From contig CAKQJE010000001.1 in assembly GCA_934247225.1 (NCBI GenBank), positions 62,001-126,000 on the forward strand: DNA of 64,000 nt, read 5' to 3'. Made by a program: the position numbers and the translations under genes. The notes under the pieces were generated by a model, which made no database searches, was not told where the DNA came from, and saw only the letters and a list, made by a program, of their open reading frames with translations. The DNA comes from an uncultured Clostridia bacterium. Lineage in GTDB: Bacteria > Bacillota > Clostridia > Christensenellales > Borkfalkiaceae. How positions within the stretch are numbered: position 1 is the stretch's first letter; every line of letters begins with the position of its first letter. Shown piece after piece: positions 51,412 to 60,308 of this stretch.

Positions 51412-51564
51412 TAGAAAGCGTATATAAGCACGAGGGTGTTTGCGCCGCCGTTTTTTCGAAGCGGTCGGCTCGCTTACAATATCCTATGCTTCACAAAACA
51501 AAGATATGCCTCGGGGCGTTGCCTGTTATGCGGCAAAAGGTCCTGACGGCAAAGGAGAAAATTT

Positions 51565-53148
51565 ATGGGCAAAAAAATCATTTGCTTGATAGCGGTTGTA
51601 TGTATGGCGTTAGGCTTTACGGCTTGCTCGGGCAAACCACTCGCAAACGGAGATAACGGCGTCGATATGAAAGGCGGCTTCGTTGCGGAAACTAACGGAT
51701 ACGTATACTTTATCAACGGCATCGAAAGCTATTCGACGACGTATAAAACCGGAAAGGTAACAAAAGGCGCGCTTATGAGAGTTGCGAAGAGCAAATTCGC
51801 GAGCGCAACGGAAGCGGACTATGAAACCGTAGTTTCCAAACTCATCGTTTCCGACGATAAAACGGCAGGCTTCTATATAAACGGCGATTACGTTTATTAT
51901 GCCGTTCCGTCCGACGAAAACAACAAGAAGGGCGAGACCAAAAACGATCAGCTTCTCTTTTTCAGAACCAAGCTCGACGCGTCCGAAACTTCGAGCAAGA
52001 TCGCGGATAAGGATTTCGCGCACGGCGCGACGTTCAGATTCATTGCTTCGGGAAGCAGCGTATATCTCGCGGTTTACAGCACCAACCTTTACGTTTATGA
52101 CGCGGTTAAGGGTACCGAAGTTATGAGTACCGAGGACGTTGCGTACGACGCTAAAAATCCTTCGGTTGCAAGAAGAGGTTCGGTTAAAGAGGTTATCTTC
52201 GACGAAGATAACGCCGCTCCTTGTATTTATTACACTTACAATCCTATCGACACTAACCAGTGGCAGGACAGAGACAACGCCACCGCCGAGAACTATTACG
52301 ACGTTTACAGAGTAGACCTTGCCGACGGCAAAGCTACCGATAACCGTATTCTTACGGGCGTTGGCAAAGTTAAAGACGACAAGAGCGAAGAGCTTATCGG
52401 TCTTACTTACGACCTTTTGAGACATAAGGACGGCAAGCTTTACTATTCGCAGACTTCGCTTAACACGAGCGTTGGTTCCGTTAAGTATTTCGCGTTGGAA
52501 GACGGTAAGACCGAAGGCAAACTTTTAACTTACGCGACCACCAAAACGACCGCCGCTTTTGCGGATACGGTGCTTTTCTATAACGAAGGCGGAAATCTCA
52601 TAACGCTTTACGTTGATTCCTCTTTGGGTCTCGTTAAATTCGATTATACGAAGTCTCACGACGGCAACTCCGATTCCGATTACGGCGTTTACTCCGTTTC
52701 GGACGAAGAGGCTTTGAAAACGGCTACGCTTAAATTCGTAAACAACGAAGGCGGAAACGATTACCTTTACTATACCGACAGCAACAGTAATTATTATAAG
52801 GTTAATCTCACCGCACTTTTGAAAGGCGAAGAAACCGAAGCTCTCAGAATCAACACTCTTTCGCTCAGCACTTCGTGGTATACTCCCGAGGTTGTCGAAC
52901 TCGGCGGTAAGTTCTATTTTATCTGCGTTTACTCGGATTCCGATTATAAATCTTATGTCTACGCAATCGATATGAACGCTGTCGCAGAAGGCGTTAAGGC
53001 TGTTAAAGAAGAAAAGGGCGACGATTTCGCGGAAACCGATTACTATTATTACGATAAGAAGAAAGAAGAAGACGCGGTCAAACTCGGACAGAAACTCGGC
53101 GTTTACAGCGAAGCCGATAAGCCGACGGACAGCACGACTTCCAAATAA
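51565..53148 (+). CDS. Exported lipoprotein, beta-propeller-like
   Basis: 527 residues. Signal peptide M-G-K-K-I-I-C-L-I-A-V-V-C-M-A-L with lipobox G-F-T-A-C21, so the mature protein is probably lipid-anchored at the outer face of the membrane. The rest is a series of Tyr-rich beta hairpins (Y-V-Y-F-I-N-G, D-Y-V-Y-Y-A-V-P, L-Y-Y-S-Q-T, Y-L-Y-Y-T-D-S-N) spaced about 50-60 residues, as in DUF5050-type or other propeller-like sensor proteins. No enzyme motif. AAAGGAG precedes ATG. Single gene with its own promoter and a hairpin after the stop. Function unknown. Confidence 0.82.
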   Translation: MGKKIICLIAVVCMALGFTACSGKPLANGDNGVDMKGGFVAETNGYVYFINGIESYSTTYKTGKVTKGALMRVAKSKFASATEADYETVVSKLIVSDDKTAGFYINGDYVYYAVPSDENNKKGETKNDQLLFFRTKLDASETSSKIADKDFAHGATFRFIASGSSVYLAVYSTNLYVYDAVKGTEVMSTEDVAYDAKNPSVARRGSVKEVIFDEDNAAPCIYYTYNPIDTNQWQDRDNATAENYYDVYRVDLADGKATDNRILTGVGKVKDDKSEELIGLTYDLLRHKDGKLYYSQTSLNTSVGSVKYFALEDGKTEGKLLTYATTKTTAAFADTVLFYNEGGNLITLYVDSSLGLVKFDYTKSHDGNSDSDYGVYSVSDEEALKTATLKFVNNEGGNDYLYYTDSNSNYYKVNLTALLKGEETEALRINTLSLSTSWYTPEVVELGGKFYFICVYSDSDYKSYVYAIDMNAVAEGVKAVKEEKGDDFAETDYYYYDKKKEEDAVKLGQKLGVYSEADKPTDSTTSK

Positions 53149-53157
53149 AACAAACGG

Positions 53158-53182
53158 CGGGGTTGCCAGAACGGCAACCCCG
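53158..53182 (+). terminator. Hairpin after the lipoprotein gene
   Basis: CGGGGTTGCC (53158-53167) pairs with GGCAACCCCG (53173-53182); the following bases are AT-rich without a clean T-tract. Confidence 0.6.
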
Positions 53183-53200
53183 TAATTATATATAACATTA

Positions 53201-53273
53201 TTATATAAAACGACAAAACAAATTATATAAAACGAATTATATAAAACGACAAAACAAATTATATAAAACGACC
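53201..53273. repeat. AT-rich tandem repeat (ATTATATAAAACGA units)
   Basis: Four copies of ATTATATAAAACGA, alternating with ACAAAACAA spacers (pattern long-short-long). It lies in the 313-bp gap between the lipoprotein and ABC-F genes. Confidence 0.8.
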
Positions 53274-53375
53274 GGGGCTTTAAGCAGAAACATTCAAGAC
53301 TTTAAGCTGAAACGACAAAGGCTTTAAGCCGGAACACCAAGACTATAAGCTGAAACAACCGGGGCTGTAAGCGGT
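53274..53375. repeat. About 21-bp imperfect tandem repeat (GGCTTTAAGC units)
   Basis: Five degenerate units of the form G(G/A)CTTTAAGCYGRAACAAC, directly following the AT-rich array. The CTTTAAGC core is itself nearly palindromic. The remainder of the gap to 53461 contains only the ABC-F ribosome-binding site. Confidence 0.75.
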
Positions 53376-53461
53376 TATAAAAAAACGCCGCCAAACACGC
53401 CGCAAAACAAAAACGGGCGAACGTTATTTGCAAAAAACGCCCGCAAAATAAAAGGAGATAA

Positions 53462-55051
53462 ATGTTACAGGTAAGCGGAGTAAGTCTGCAATTCGGCAGC
53501 AGGAAATTATTTGAAGACGTGAACATCAAGTTCACCAAAGGAAACTGTTACGGAATTATCGGCGCGAACGGCGCGGGCAAATCCACTTTTTTAAAAATAC
53601 TTTCGGGAGAACTCGACACGCAGAAAGGCGAAGTTATTCTCGATAAAAACGAGCGTATGTCCGTTTTGAAACAGGATCAGAACGCTTATAACGACGAAAC
53701 CGTTTTAAGAACGGTAATGCTCGGACATAAGAGGCTCGTAGAGGTGATGGACGAAAAGGACGCCCTTTACGCAAAAGCCGATTTCACCGACGAAGACGGA
53801 ATAAAGGCAGGCGAACTCGAAACGGAATTCGCCGAACTCGGCGGCTGGGATGCGGAAAGCGACGCGGAAAAACTTCTCAACGCGCTTGAAATTCCCGAGG
53901 AACATTTTCAGATGAAAATGGGCGAGATCGACGGTAAGGAAAAAGTTAAAATTCTTCTCGCGCAGGCTCTTTTCGGAAATCCCGACGTGCTTATCTTGGA
54001 CGAGCCGACGAACAACCTCGATATCAAAACCACCGAGTGGCTCGAAAACTTTCTGATAGACTTCGAGAATACTATAATTATAGTATCGCATAACAGATAT
54101 TTCCTTAACAAGGTATGCACGTATATCTGCGACGTGGACTTCGGTAAAATAAACGTATACTTCGGTAACTACGATTTCTGGTATAAAACGAGTCAGCTTA
54201 TCCAGAGACAGCAGAGAGAACAGAACAAAAAAGCCGAGCAGAGAGCCAAAGAACTTAAAGAATTCATCGCGAGATTCTCTGCAAACGCTTCCAAATCGAA
54301 ACAAGCCACGGCAAGAAAGAAAGAGCTTGAAAGCCTTACGATTAACGACATCAAGGTTTCTTCGAGAAAATATCCTTACATCAACTTCAAGTTCGACAGG
54401 GAGATAGGAAACGATATCCTGTTCGTCGAAAATCTTACGAAAGAGGGTTATTTCGAAAATCTTACTTTCACCGTCAACAGAGACGAAAAGATAGGTATCG
54501 TCGGCAAAAACAGTAAGGCGATAACTATGCTTTACGATATTTTAACGGGCAACGAAACGGCGACGAGCGGTTATTTCAAATGGGGCAAAACGATTATTCC
54601 GACCTATCTTCCGCAAAACAACGACAGCTATTTCGTCGGTTGCGACCTTAATCTCGTGGAGTGGCTTTCGAGATTTTCTTACGATCATTACGAAGAATTC
54701 GTACGCGGCTGGCTCGGCAGAATGCTTTTCTCGGGCGAGGAGTCTCAGAAGAAGGCTTCGGTTATTTCGGGCGGAGAAAGAGTAAGATGTATGCTTGCCA
54801 AAATGATGCTCGAAGGCGGCAATTTCATGATTATGGACGAGCCGACGAACCACCTCGATCTCGAATCGATAACCTCTTTAAACGACGGACTCGAAAACTT
54901 CAAAGGATGCCTTCTGATGACGAGTCAGGACAGAGAGCTTATGAACACCGTATGCAATCGAATCATAGAAATCGACGGCACGAAGACTTACGACAGACCC
55001 GTCGATTACGATACTTATCTCGAAGAGAGAGTAATTTCGAATAATAAGTAA
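53462..55051 (+). CDS. ABC-F family ATPase (YkpA/YbiT-like)
   Basis: 529 residues with two nucleotide-binding domains and no membrane part, as in ribosome-binding ABC-F translation factors. NBD1: Walker A G-A-N-G-A-G-K-S-T (about 36-44), a degenerate signature I-D-G-K-E-K-V, Walker B L-I-L-D-E-P-T-N-N-L-D. A long basic linker (about 240-290) follows. NBD2: G-K-N-S-K-A-I-T-M in place of a Walker A, good signature I-S-G-G-E-R and I-M-D-E-P-T-N-H-L-D. The degenerate first signature is usual for the YkpA/YbiT branch. In the second P-loop Ile stands where Lys or Arg is expected. AAAGGAG precedes ATG. Probably acts on stalled ribosomes; antibiotic protection is not implied. Confidence 0.9.
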   Translation: MLQVSGVSLQFGSRKLFEDVNIKFTKGNCYGIIGANGAGKSTFLKILSGELDTQKGEVILDKNERMSVLKQDQNAYNDETVLRTVMLGHKRLVEVMDEKDALYAKADFTDEDGIKAGELETEFAELGGWDAESDAEKLLNALEIPEEHFQMKMGEIDGKEKVKILLAQALFGNPDVLILDEPTNNLDIKTTEWLENFLIDFENTIIIVSHNRYFLNKVCTYICDVDFGKINVYFGNYDFWYKTSQLIQRQQREQNKKAEQRAKELKEFIARFSANASKSKQATARKKELESLTINDIKVSSRKYPYINFKFDREIGNDILFVENLTKEGYFENLTFTVNRDEKIGIVGKNSKAITMLYDILTGNETATSGYFKWGKTIIPTYLPQNNDSYFVGCDLNLVEWLSRFSYDHYEEFVRGWLGRMLFSGEESQKKASVISGGERVRCMLAKMMLEGGNFMIMDEPTNHLDLESITSLNDGLENFKGCLLMTSQDRELMNTVCNRIIEIDGTKTYDRPVDYDTYLEERVISNNK

Positions 55052-55059
55052 ATATTACG

Positions 55060-55086
55060 CTATAAGTCGATTAACGGGTAAAAATC
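55060..55086 (+). repeat. Dispersed conserved-loop element, copy 8
   Basis: CTATAAGTCGATTA at 55060-55073, 8 bp after the ABC-F stop and 54 bp before galE. Here the flanks (ATTACG ... ACGGGTAAAAATC) give no good hairpin or T-tract. Confidence 0.7.
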
Positions 55087-55126
55087 AACCCAAAAAACGA
55101 ACTTGTAACGCGAAAGGAGAATAAAA

Positions 55127-56146
55127 ATGGAAACAATTCTGGTTGCGGGCGGCGCAGGGTACATAGGTACCCACACCACCATCGAACTTATCGAAAACGG
55201 TTACGACGTAGTCGTTGTAGACAACCTTTACAACAGTAAGGTCGAAGCGGTAAGAAGAGTAGAAAAAATCGTCGGCAGAAAAATTAAGTTTTACAAAGCG
55301 GACGTTTGCGATAAAGACGCAATGCGCAAAATCTTCAAGGAAAACGAAATTTCCGCGGTCATAAATTTTGCGGGTTACAAAGCCGTGGGCGAATCCGTTC
55401 AGAAACCTGTCGAGTATTACGAAAACAATATCGGCGGAATGCTCGCGCTTTATGACGTAATGAGAGAATTCAACGTCAAAAACCTCGTATTTTCTTCGTC
55501 GGCAACGGTTTACGGCTGTCCCCATACCGTTCCCATCACCGAAGATTTCCCGCTTTCGACGACCAATCCTTACGGCTCGACGAAACTCTTTATCGAATAT
55601 ATTTTAAAGGATATCGCCAAAGCCGACCCCGAATTCAACGTGGCGATTCTTCGTTATTTCAATCCTATCGGAGCGCACCCCTCGGGGCTTATCGGCGAAG
55701 ATCCCAACGGTATTCCCAACAATCTTTGCCCGTATATAACCAAAGTCGCCGTAGGCAAACTCAAAGAAGTTCACGTTTTCGGCAACGATTATCCCACGAA
55801 GGACGGCACGGGCGTGAGAGACTTTATTCACGTCGTCGACCTTGCGAAAGGACACGTTCTCGCGGTTAAAAAGCTGTTGCAGAAATCGGGCTTGTTTATC
55901 GTAAACCTCGGAACGGGTCACGGTTACAGCGTTCTCGAAATGATAAACGCATTTTCCAAAGCCCTCGGAAAAGAAATTCCTTACGTTATCGACCCGAGAA
56001 GACCGGGCGATATCGCGGAGTGTTATGCGGATCCGTCGCTTGCGTATAAACTTATCGGTTTCAAAGCCGAAAAAACACTCGACGATATGAGCAGAGACGC
56101 TTTGAATTGGCAGATGAAGAACCCCGACGGTTATCCCGACGACTAA
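55127..56146 (+). CDS. galE: UDP-glucose 4-epimerase
   Basis: 339 residues, extended short-chain dehydrogenase. NAD-binding G-G-A-G-Y-I-G-T-H at the N-terminus, S-S-S-A-T-V-Y-G with the catalytic Ser, Y-G-S-T-K with Tyr and Lys of the YxxxK pair, and the R-Y-F-N-P-I-G-A substrate loop. It interconverts UDP-glucose and UDP-galactose for the Leloir pathway and for cell-wall sugars, working with galM in this window. AAAGGAG precedes ATG and a terminator follows 20 bp after the stop. Confidence 0.97.
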   Translation: METILVAGGAGYIGTHTTIELIENGYDVVVVDNLYNSKVEAVRRVEKIVGRKIKFYKADVCDKDAMRKIFKENEISAVINFAGYKAVGESVQKPVEYYENNIGGMLALYDVMREFNVKNLVFSSSATVYGCPHTVPITEDFPLSTTNPYGSTKLFIEYILKDIAKADPEFNVAILRYFNPIGAHPSGLIGEDPNGIPNNLCPYITKVAVGKLKEVHVFGNDYPTKDGTGVRDFIHVVDLAKGHVLAVKKLLQKSGLFIVNLGTGHGYSVLEMINAFSKALGKEIPYVIDPRRPGDIAECYADPSLAYKLIGFKAEKTLDDMSRDALNWQMKNPDGYPDD

Positions 56147-56165
56147 AAACGGTTAAAACTTTTTT

Positions 56166-56195
56166 AAGCCTTTCCGCTTGTCGGAAAGGCTTTTT
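56166..56195 (+). terminator. Terminator of galE
   Basis: AAGCCTTTCCG (56166-56176) pairs with CGGAAAGGCTT (56182-56192), followed by five T. Confidence 0.9.
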
Positions 56196-56246
56196 GATAT
56201 TTTATGATCGCCGGGCAATCGTCGCGGTCGTGAGGTTAATGCGTTT

Positions 56247-57062
56247 ATGAAAATAAAAGAGTGTTTGAAAAACATATTTTTCCCGAGGACTCTGACGTGT
56301 TCCTGTTGCGGAAGAGAAAGTTTCACGGGCGGAATTCTGTGCGAAAGTTGTCTTGGAAAAGCCGAGAGAAACGACGGTTTTATCTGCGATCACTGTGGAG
56401 TGAAGACCGCCATGGGCGAGGCTTACTGCCCGAGGTGCAAGAACAAACTGACCTCTTTCGACAAGGCGAGAAGCGCGTTCGTTTACGGAGAAGTGACGAG
56501 TCTTCTCGTACAAAAGCTCAAATACGGCGGCGAAAAATATCTCGCGGAAGAATTCGCAAAGGAATTATATCGTCTTTTCGTCGTGAGCGTGAGCCATGCG
56601 GACGGGATAGTCTGCGTTCCGATGAGCGGGAAAAGAGAGAAAAGCAGAGGTTACAACCAAAGCAAACTTATCGCCGAGGCTTTGGCGAAACTTTCTTCCG
56701 TGCCGTTTCTGGACGTAACCGTCAAGAAAAAGGAAACCGAGTCTCAGGTCGGGAAGAACTACGGCGAAAGACGTAAAAATCTCGAAGGCAGTTTCGGCGT
56801 GAAAAACAAATCCGAAGTGAAAGGCAAGCGTCTCGTCATCGCGGACGACGTAACGACTACGGGTTCCACAGCGGAAGTTCTTGCGGCGGCTTTGAAACGC
56901 GCGGGCGCGGAAGAGGTTTTCGTTCTGACTTACGCTTCTGTTTCGAAGGCGAATAATGCGGAAAGCAAAGAGGAAAAGCACGAAGAAAACGAAAACGGAG
57001 ATTTGCCGACGGCGGACAAAAACGAAAACGACAATTTATCGATTACGGGCGAAAACCTTTGA
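56247..57062 (+). CDS. comF: ComF family phosphoribosyltransferase-like protein
   Basis: 271 residues. N-terminal zinc-finger cysteines (C-S-C-C, C-E-S-C, C-D-H-C, C-P-R-C), then a phosphoribosyltransferase fold with V-P-M-S, R-G-Y-N-Q-S and the PRPP-binding V-I-A-D-D-V-T-T-T-G-S-T. ComF proteins take part in DNA uptake and recombination during transformation, although the biochemical step is unclear. The protein carries a 40-residue charged C-terminal extension (Glu/Asn/Asp-rich) not usual for the family. Its TGA stop directly abuts an inverted dispersed repeat. No other competence gene is in the window. Confidence 0.9.
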   Translation: MKIKECLKNIFFPRTLTCSCCGRESFTGGILCESCLGKAERNDGFICDHCGVKTAMGEAYCPRCKNKLTSFDKARSAFVYGEVTSLLVQKLKYGGEKYLAEEFAKELYRLFVVSVSHADGIVCVPMSGKREKSRGYNQSKLIAEALAKLSSVPFLDVTVKKKETESQVGKNYGERRKNLEGSFGVKNKSEVKGKRLVIADDVTTTGSTAEVLAAALKRAGAEEVFVLTYASVSKANNAESKEEKHEENENGDLPTADKNENDNLSITGENL

Positions 57063-57076
57063 TAATCGACTTATAG
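57063..57076 (-). repeat. Dispersed conserved-loop element, copy 9 (inverted)
   Basis: TAATCGACTTATAG begins immediately after the comF stop, giving two stops in a row (TGA in one frame position, TAA next). GACGGGCTTTTC follows. Confidence 0.75.
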
Positions 57077-57191
57077 ACGGGCTTTTCGGGCGTTTAAGAT
57101 ATTTTGCGGCGCATTAAAAACCGAACGGAAATTTTAAATGTGGTAAAAATATGAAAAATAATGGTTTTTTGGCGAAACGGCACATAATGTA

Positions 57192-57220
57192 TTGAAAATT
57201 TTATTCAAATATAGTAAAAT
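57192..57220 (+). promoter_or_regulatory. Promoter of secA
   Basis: TTGAAA (57192-57197), a 17-bp spacer and TAAAAT (57215-57220), about 105 bp before the secA start. Confidence 0.75.
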
Positions 57221-57238
57221 AAATAAGAAGATTTTTAA

Positions 57239-57318
57239 GTCGCAAAAGCGACTGTCCGCAAAACGGCGAGAATAAAAAAATGAGTTTTTTTGCGGAAAAG
57301 GTGTACGGAGAGCATTAA
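57239..57318 (+). promoter_or_regulatory. Structured secA leader with a 12-codon open frame
   Basis: GTCGC-AAAA-GCGAC (57239-57252 region) and CCGCAAAA pairing with TTTTGCGG (about 57256-57296) can form. The second stem spans a tiny frame, ATG 57280 to TAA 57316-57318 (M-S-F-F-A-E-K-V-Y-G-E-H), which ends 6 bp before the secA ATG and contains its GGAG. Translation of the tiny frame could open the secA ribosome site. This is inference; the frame may be accidental. Confidence 0.35.
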
Positions 57319-57324
57319 GGATAT

Positions 57325-60018
57325 ATGGGACTTATCAGTTACATTCTTAACACGGATTCCAGAAGGAGTTTAAAAAAGATCAATTCGCAGGCGGACAAAA
57401 TTCTTTCGCTTGCACCGAAATACGAGAGTATGACGGACGAGGAGCTTATCTCGCAGACGAACGTTTTAAAAGATCGTCTGAAAAACGGCGAAACTCTCGA
57501 TCAGATTATGTACGACGCGTTCGCCGTCGTGAGAGAAGCAGCGTACAGAGTTTTGCATATGCGCCATTACAAGGTTCAGCTTATGGGCGGTATCTGCGTT
57601 CATCAGGGAAGAGTAGCCGAACTGAAAACGGGCGAAGGTAAAACGCTTATGGCAACCCTTCCGGCGTATCTTAACGCGCTTAGCGGAAAAGGCGTTCACA
57701 TCGTCACGGTAAACGATTACCTCGCAAAGCGTGACGCCGAGTGGATGGGTAAGGTTTACAGATTTTTGGGTCTTACCGTCGGCGTGAACGTTCACGATAT
57801 GACCGACGATCAGAAACGCGCGGCTTATAACTGCGACATTACTTACGGAACGAACAACGAGTTCGGTTTCGATTATTTGAGAGACAACCTTAAAGTAAGG
57901 CTTGCCGACATGGTTCAGAGAGATCTTAACTTCGCCATTGTCGACGAGGTAGACTCGATTTTGATCGACGAGGCGAGAACTCCGCTTATCATTTCGGGCA
58001 GAGGCGAAAAGTCTTCCGACTTGTACGTGGAATGTAACCGTTTCGTAAAAACTCTTAAAGCCGACGAAGATTACGTTGTCGATCTCGAAGATAAATCCGT
58101 TCAGATAACCGAGCAGGGCGCGAAGAAAGCCGAAAACTTCTTCGGTATCGAAAACCTTGCGGATATCGAAAACGGCGATCTCAACCACCATATCCAGCAG
58201 GCATTAAAAGCTCATTTCATTTTCAAAAGAGACTCCGACTACCTCGTTTCGGACGGCGAAATCATTATCGTCGACGAGTTTACGGGTCGTCTTATGATCG
58301 GAAGAAGATATTCCGAAGGTCTGCACCAGGCAATCGAAGCGAAGGAAAACGTTACGATAAGAAACGAAAACAAAACTTACGCTACGATAACTTTCCAGAA
58401 CTATTTCCGTCTTTACCATAAACTTTCGGGTATGACGGGTACCGCGAAGACCGAAGAAGAGGAATTCAGAACCATTTACGGTCTCGACGTTCTCGAAATT
58501 CCCACCAACAAACCCGTTCAAAGGGTCGATATGCCCGACGTTATTTATTCCACGGAAAAGGGCAAGATAAAAGCTATCGTTAACACCATTATGGAGTGCC
58601 ACGAAAAGGGTCAGCCCGTCCTCGTGGGTACCGTAACGGTCGAAAAATCGGAAGAGATTTCGAGATGGCTTCTGAAAAACAAAGTCAAGCACAATATTCT
58701 TAACGCCAAAAACCATAAAAAGGAAGCGGAGATCATCGCTCAGGCGGGCAAGAAAGGCGCCGTCACAATCGCCACGAACATGGCAGGTCGTGGTACGGAT
58801 ATCCTCCTCGGCGGCAACCCCGAATTCCTTGCCAAGCAAGCGCTTTTGAAAGAGGGAATTACGGACGACGTAATCGAACTCGCAACTTCTTACGTTCAGA
58901 ACGTTTCGGACGAAGTTAAGGCGGTAAGAGAAAGATACAACGAACTTTACGAAGATTTCAAGAAAGAAACCGATAAGGAAAAAGAAGAAGTCGTCGCGCT
59001 CGGCGGACTTTTCATTCTCGGTACGGAAAGACACGAATCGAGACGTATCGACAACCAGCTCCGCGGACGAAGCGGACGTCAGGGCGATCCCGGTTGCTCG
59101 CTTTTCTTCATTTCTCTCGAAGACGATCTCGCTAAACGTTTCGGCGGCGAAAGACTTAAAGCCATTTACAACGCGTTCAAAGTCGAGGAAGACACGCCTC
59201 TTCAATCGAAGATGCTTTCCCGCTCGATAGAAAACGCGCAGAGAACCATCGAGGGCAGAAACTTCGGTATCAGAAAACACATCATTCAGTACGACGACGT
59301 AATGAACATTCAAAGAACGGTTATGTACGGCGAAAGAATGAAAGTGCTTAAAGGCGAGGACGTTCATCAGGACGTTTTGAACCTCGTTCCCGATTTTGTT
59401 ACGGAAATCATTACGCAGAACGTAAACAAAAACCAGGCTCCGTCCACGTGGGATAAGGATAAACTCAACAAAGCGTTGGAAGACAGAGCTTTGCCGAGAG
59501 ACCTCGCTTACGTCACCGACGACATGCTCGAAAAATGGGATTACGATTATCTCGTCAAACAGATAATTCAGAAAGTAATCGATTGTTACGAGGAAAAGAT
59601 CGCGGCTTACCGCGAAGAGGGTATCGATTACAACGAATTCGAAAGATTCGTGTTCCTTAAAGTCGTCGACAACAAGTGGATAGACCATATCGACGCTATG
59701 GACAGATTGAAACGCGGTATCTCGCTCAGAGGTTATGCGAACGAAGATCCCGTTATAGCGTACAAGAAAGAGGGTCTCGAAATGTTCGAGGAAATGACGG
59801 CGAGCATTCAGGAAGAAGTCGTCGCGCTCCTTTTGAAATCGGAAATAAGAAAAGTTCCGCAAAAGGAAGAAAAGAAAGACCTTGTAGAGAACGGCGGAAG
59901 CCAGGGTGCGGCTTCGAACGAACCCGTCGTAAGAGCCAAAACCGTCGGCAGAAACGATCCGTGTCCTTGCGGAAGCGGTTTGAAATTCAAAAACTGCTGC
60001 GGAAGACATCAACAGTAA
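57325..60018 (+). CDS. secA: Preprotein translocase ATPase SecA
   Basis: 897 residues, full length. Nucleotide-binding fold 1 with T-G-E-G-K-T-L (102-108) and V-D-E-V-D-S-I-L-I-D-E-A-R-T-P-L, the preprotein cross-linking domain, fold 2 with M-A-G-R-G-T-D-I and Q-L-R-G-R-S-G-R-Q-G-D-P-G, helical scaffold, and a C-terminal zinc finger C-P-C-G-S-G-x6-N-C-C-G that binds SecB, ribosomes or phospholipid. It drives export of the many signal-peptide proteins encoded in this window. TAAGGATAT precedes ATG. Confidence 0.98.
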   Translation: MGLISYILNTDSRRSLKKINSQADKILSLAPKYESMTDEELISQTNVLKDRLKNGETLDQIMYDAFAVVREAAYRVLHMRHYKVQLMGGICVHQGRVAELKTGEGKTLMATLPAYLNALSGKGVHIVTVNDYLAKRDAEWMGKVYRFLGLTVGVNVHDMTDDQKRAAYNCDITYGTNNEFGFDYLRDNLKVRLADMVQRDLNFAIVDEVDSILIDEARTPLIISGRGEKSSDLYVECNRFVKTLKADEDYVVDLEDKSVQITEQGAKKAENFFGIENLADIENGDLNHHIQQALKAHFIFKRDSDYLVSDGEIIIVDEFTGRLMIGRRYSEGLHQAIEAKENVTIRNENKTYATITFQNYFRLYHKLSGMTGTAKTEEEEFRTIYGLDVLEIPTNKPVQRVDMPDVIYSTEKGKIKAIVNTIMECHEKGQPVLVGTVTVEKSEEISRWLLKNKVKHNILNAKNHKKEAEIIAQAGKKGAVTIATNMAGRGTDILLGGNPEFLAKQALLKEGITDDVIELATSYVQNVSDEVKAVRERYNELYEDFKKETDKEKEEVVALGGLFILGTERHESRRIDNQLRGRSGRQGDPGCSLFFISLEDDLAKRFGGERLKAIYNAFKVEEDTPLQSKMLSRSIENAQRTIEGRNFGIRKHIIQYDDVMNIQRTVMYGERMKVLKGEDVHQDVLNLVPDFVTEIITQNVNKNQAPSTWDKDKLNKALEDRALPRDLAYVTDDMLEKWDYDYLVKQIIQKVIDCYEEKIAAYREEGIDYNEFERFVFLKVVDNKWIDHIDAMDRLKRGISLRGYANEDPVIAYKKEGLEMFEEMTASIQEEVVALLLKSEIRKVPQKEEKKDLVENGGSQGAASNEPVVRAKTVGRNDPCPCGSGLKFKNCCGRHQQ

Positions 60019-60064
60019 AACGTATTGTTAAAAGAAAAATCGCCGCGTAAAACGTTGGCGAAAC

Positions 60065-60128
60065 AAAAAAGAGCCGAACAAAACGCGTTCAGACACAAAA
60101 AGAGTCGCGTTGCAAAACGGCTCTTTTT
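60065..60128 (+). terminator. Terminator of secA
   Basis: AAAAAAGAGCCG (60065-60076) pairs with CGGCTCTTTTT (60118-60128), with an inner ACGCG/CGCGT stem. Confidence 0.85.
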
Positions 60129-60149
60129 CAAACTTAAAATTTGGTCGAT

Positions 60150-60196
60150 TAAATCGGGAAAAGCTCGTTAATCGACTTATACGCGGACTTTTATCG
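60150..60196 (-). repeat. Dispersed conserved-loop element, copy 10 (inverted)
   Basis: TAATCGACTTATAC at 60169-60182. Read on the minus strand, AAAAGTCCGCG, the loop, then CGAGCTTTT, closely resembling copy 2. The stretch 60197-60476 otherwise holds a 19-bp tandem repeat and the presumed control region of the next gene (two ACCGTCGG direct repeats near 60379 and 60400, TAAAAT near 60437). Confidence 0.75.
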
Positions 60197-60308
60197 GTTC
60201 GATGATGTGCGTTGGACGGTTTTTAAGGGGGAGTACGGTTAAATCGTTGCGCCCTGCGGACATTCTTATCCCGGCGGAATGTTTCGGGATGACGATTATA
60301 AAGAAAAA

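Noticed and set aside
53201..53375. CRISPR-like array
   Set aside because: Units are short, contiguous and lack unique spacers of 30 or more bases; they are simple tandem repeats with no cas genes near.
58204..60012. 602-codon minus-strand frame opposite secA
   Set aside because: It mirrors secA codon bias, has Phe/Val/Arg-rich low-complexity translation and no RBS; secA is certain on the other strand.
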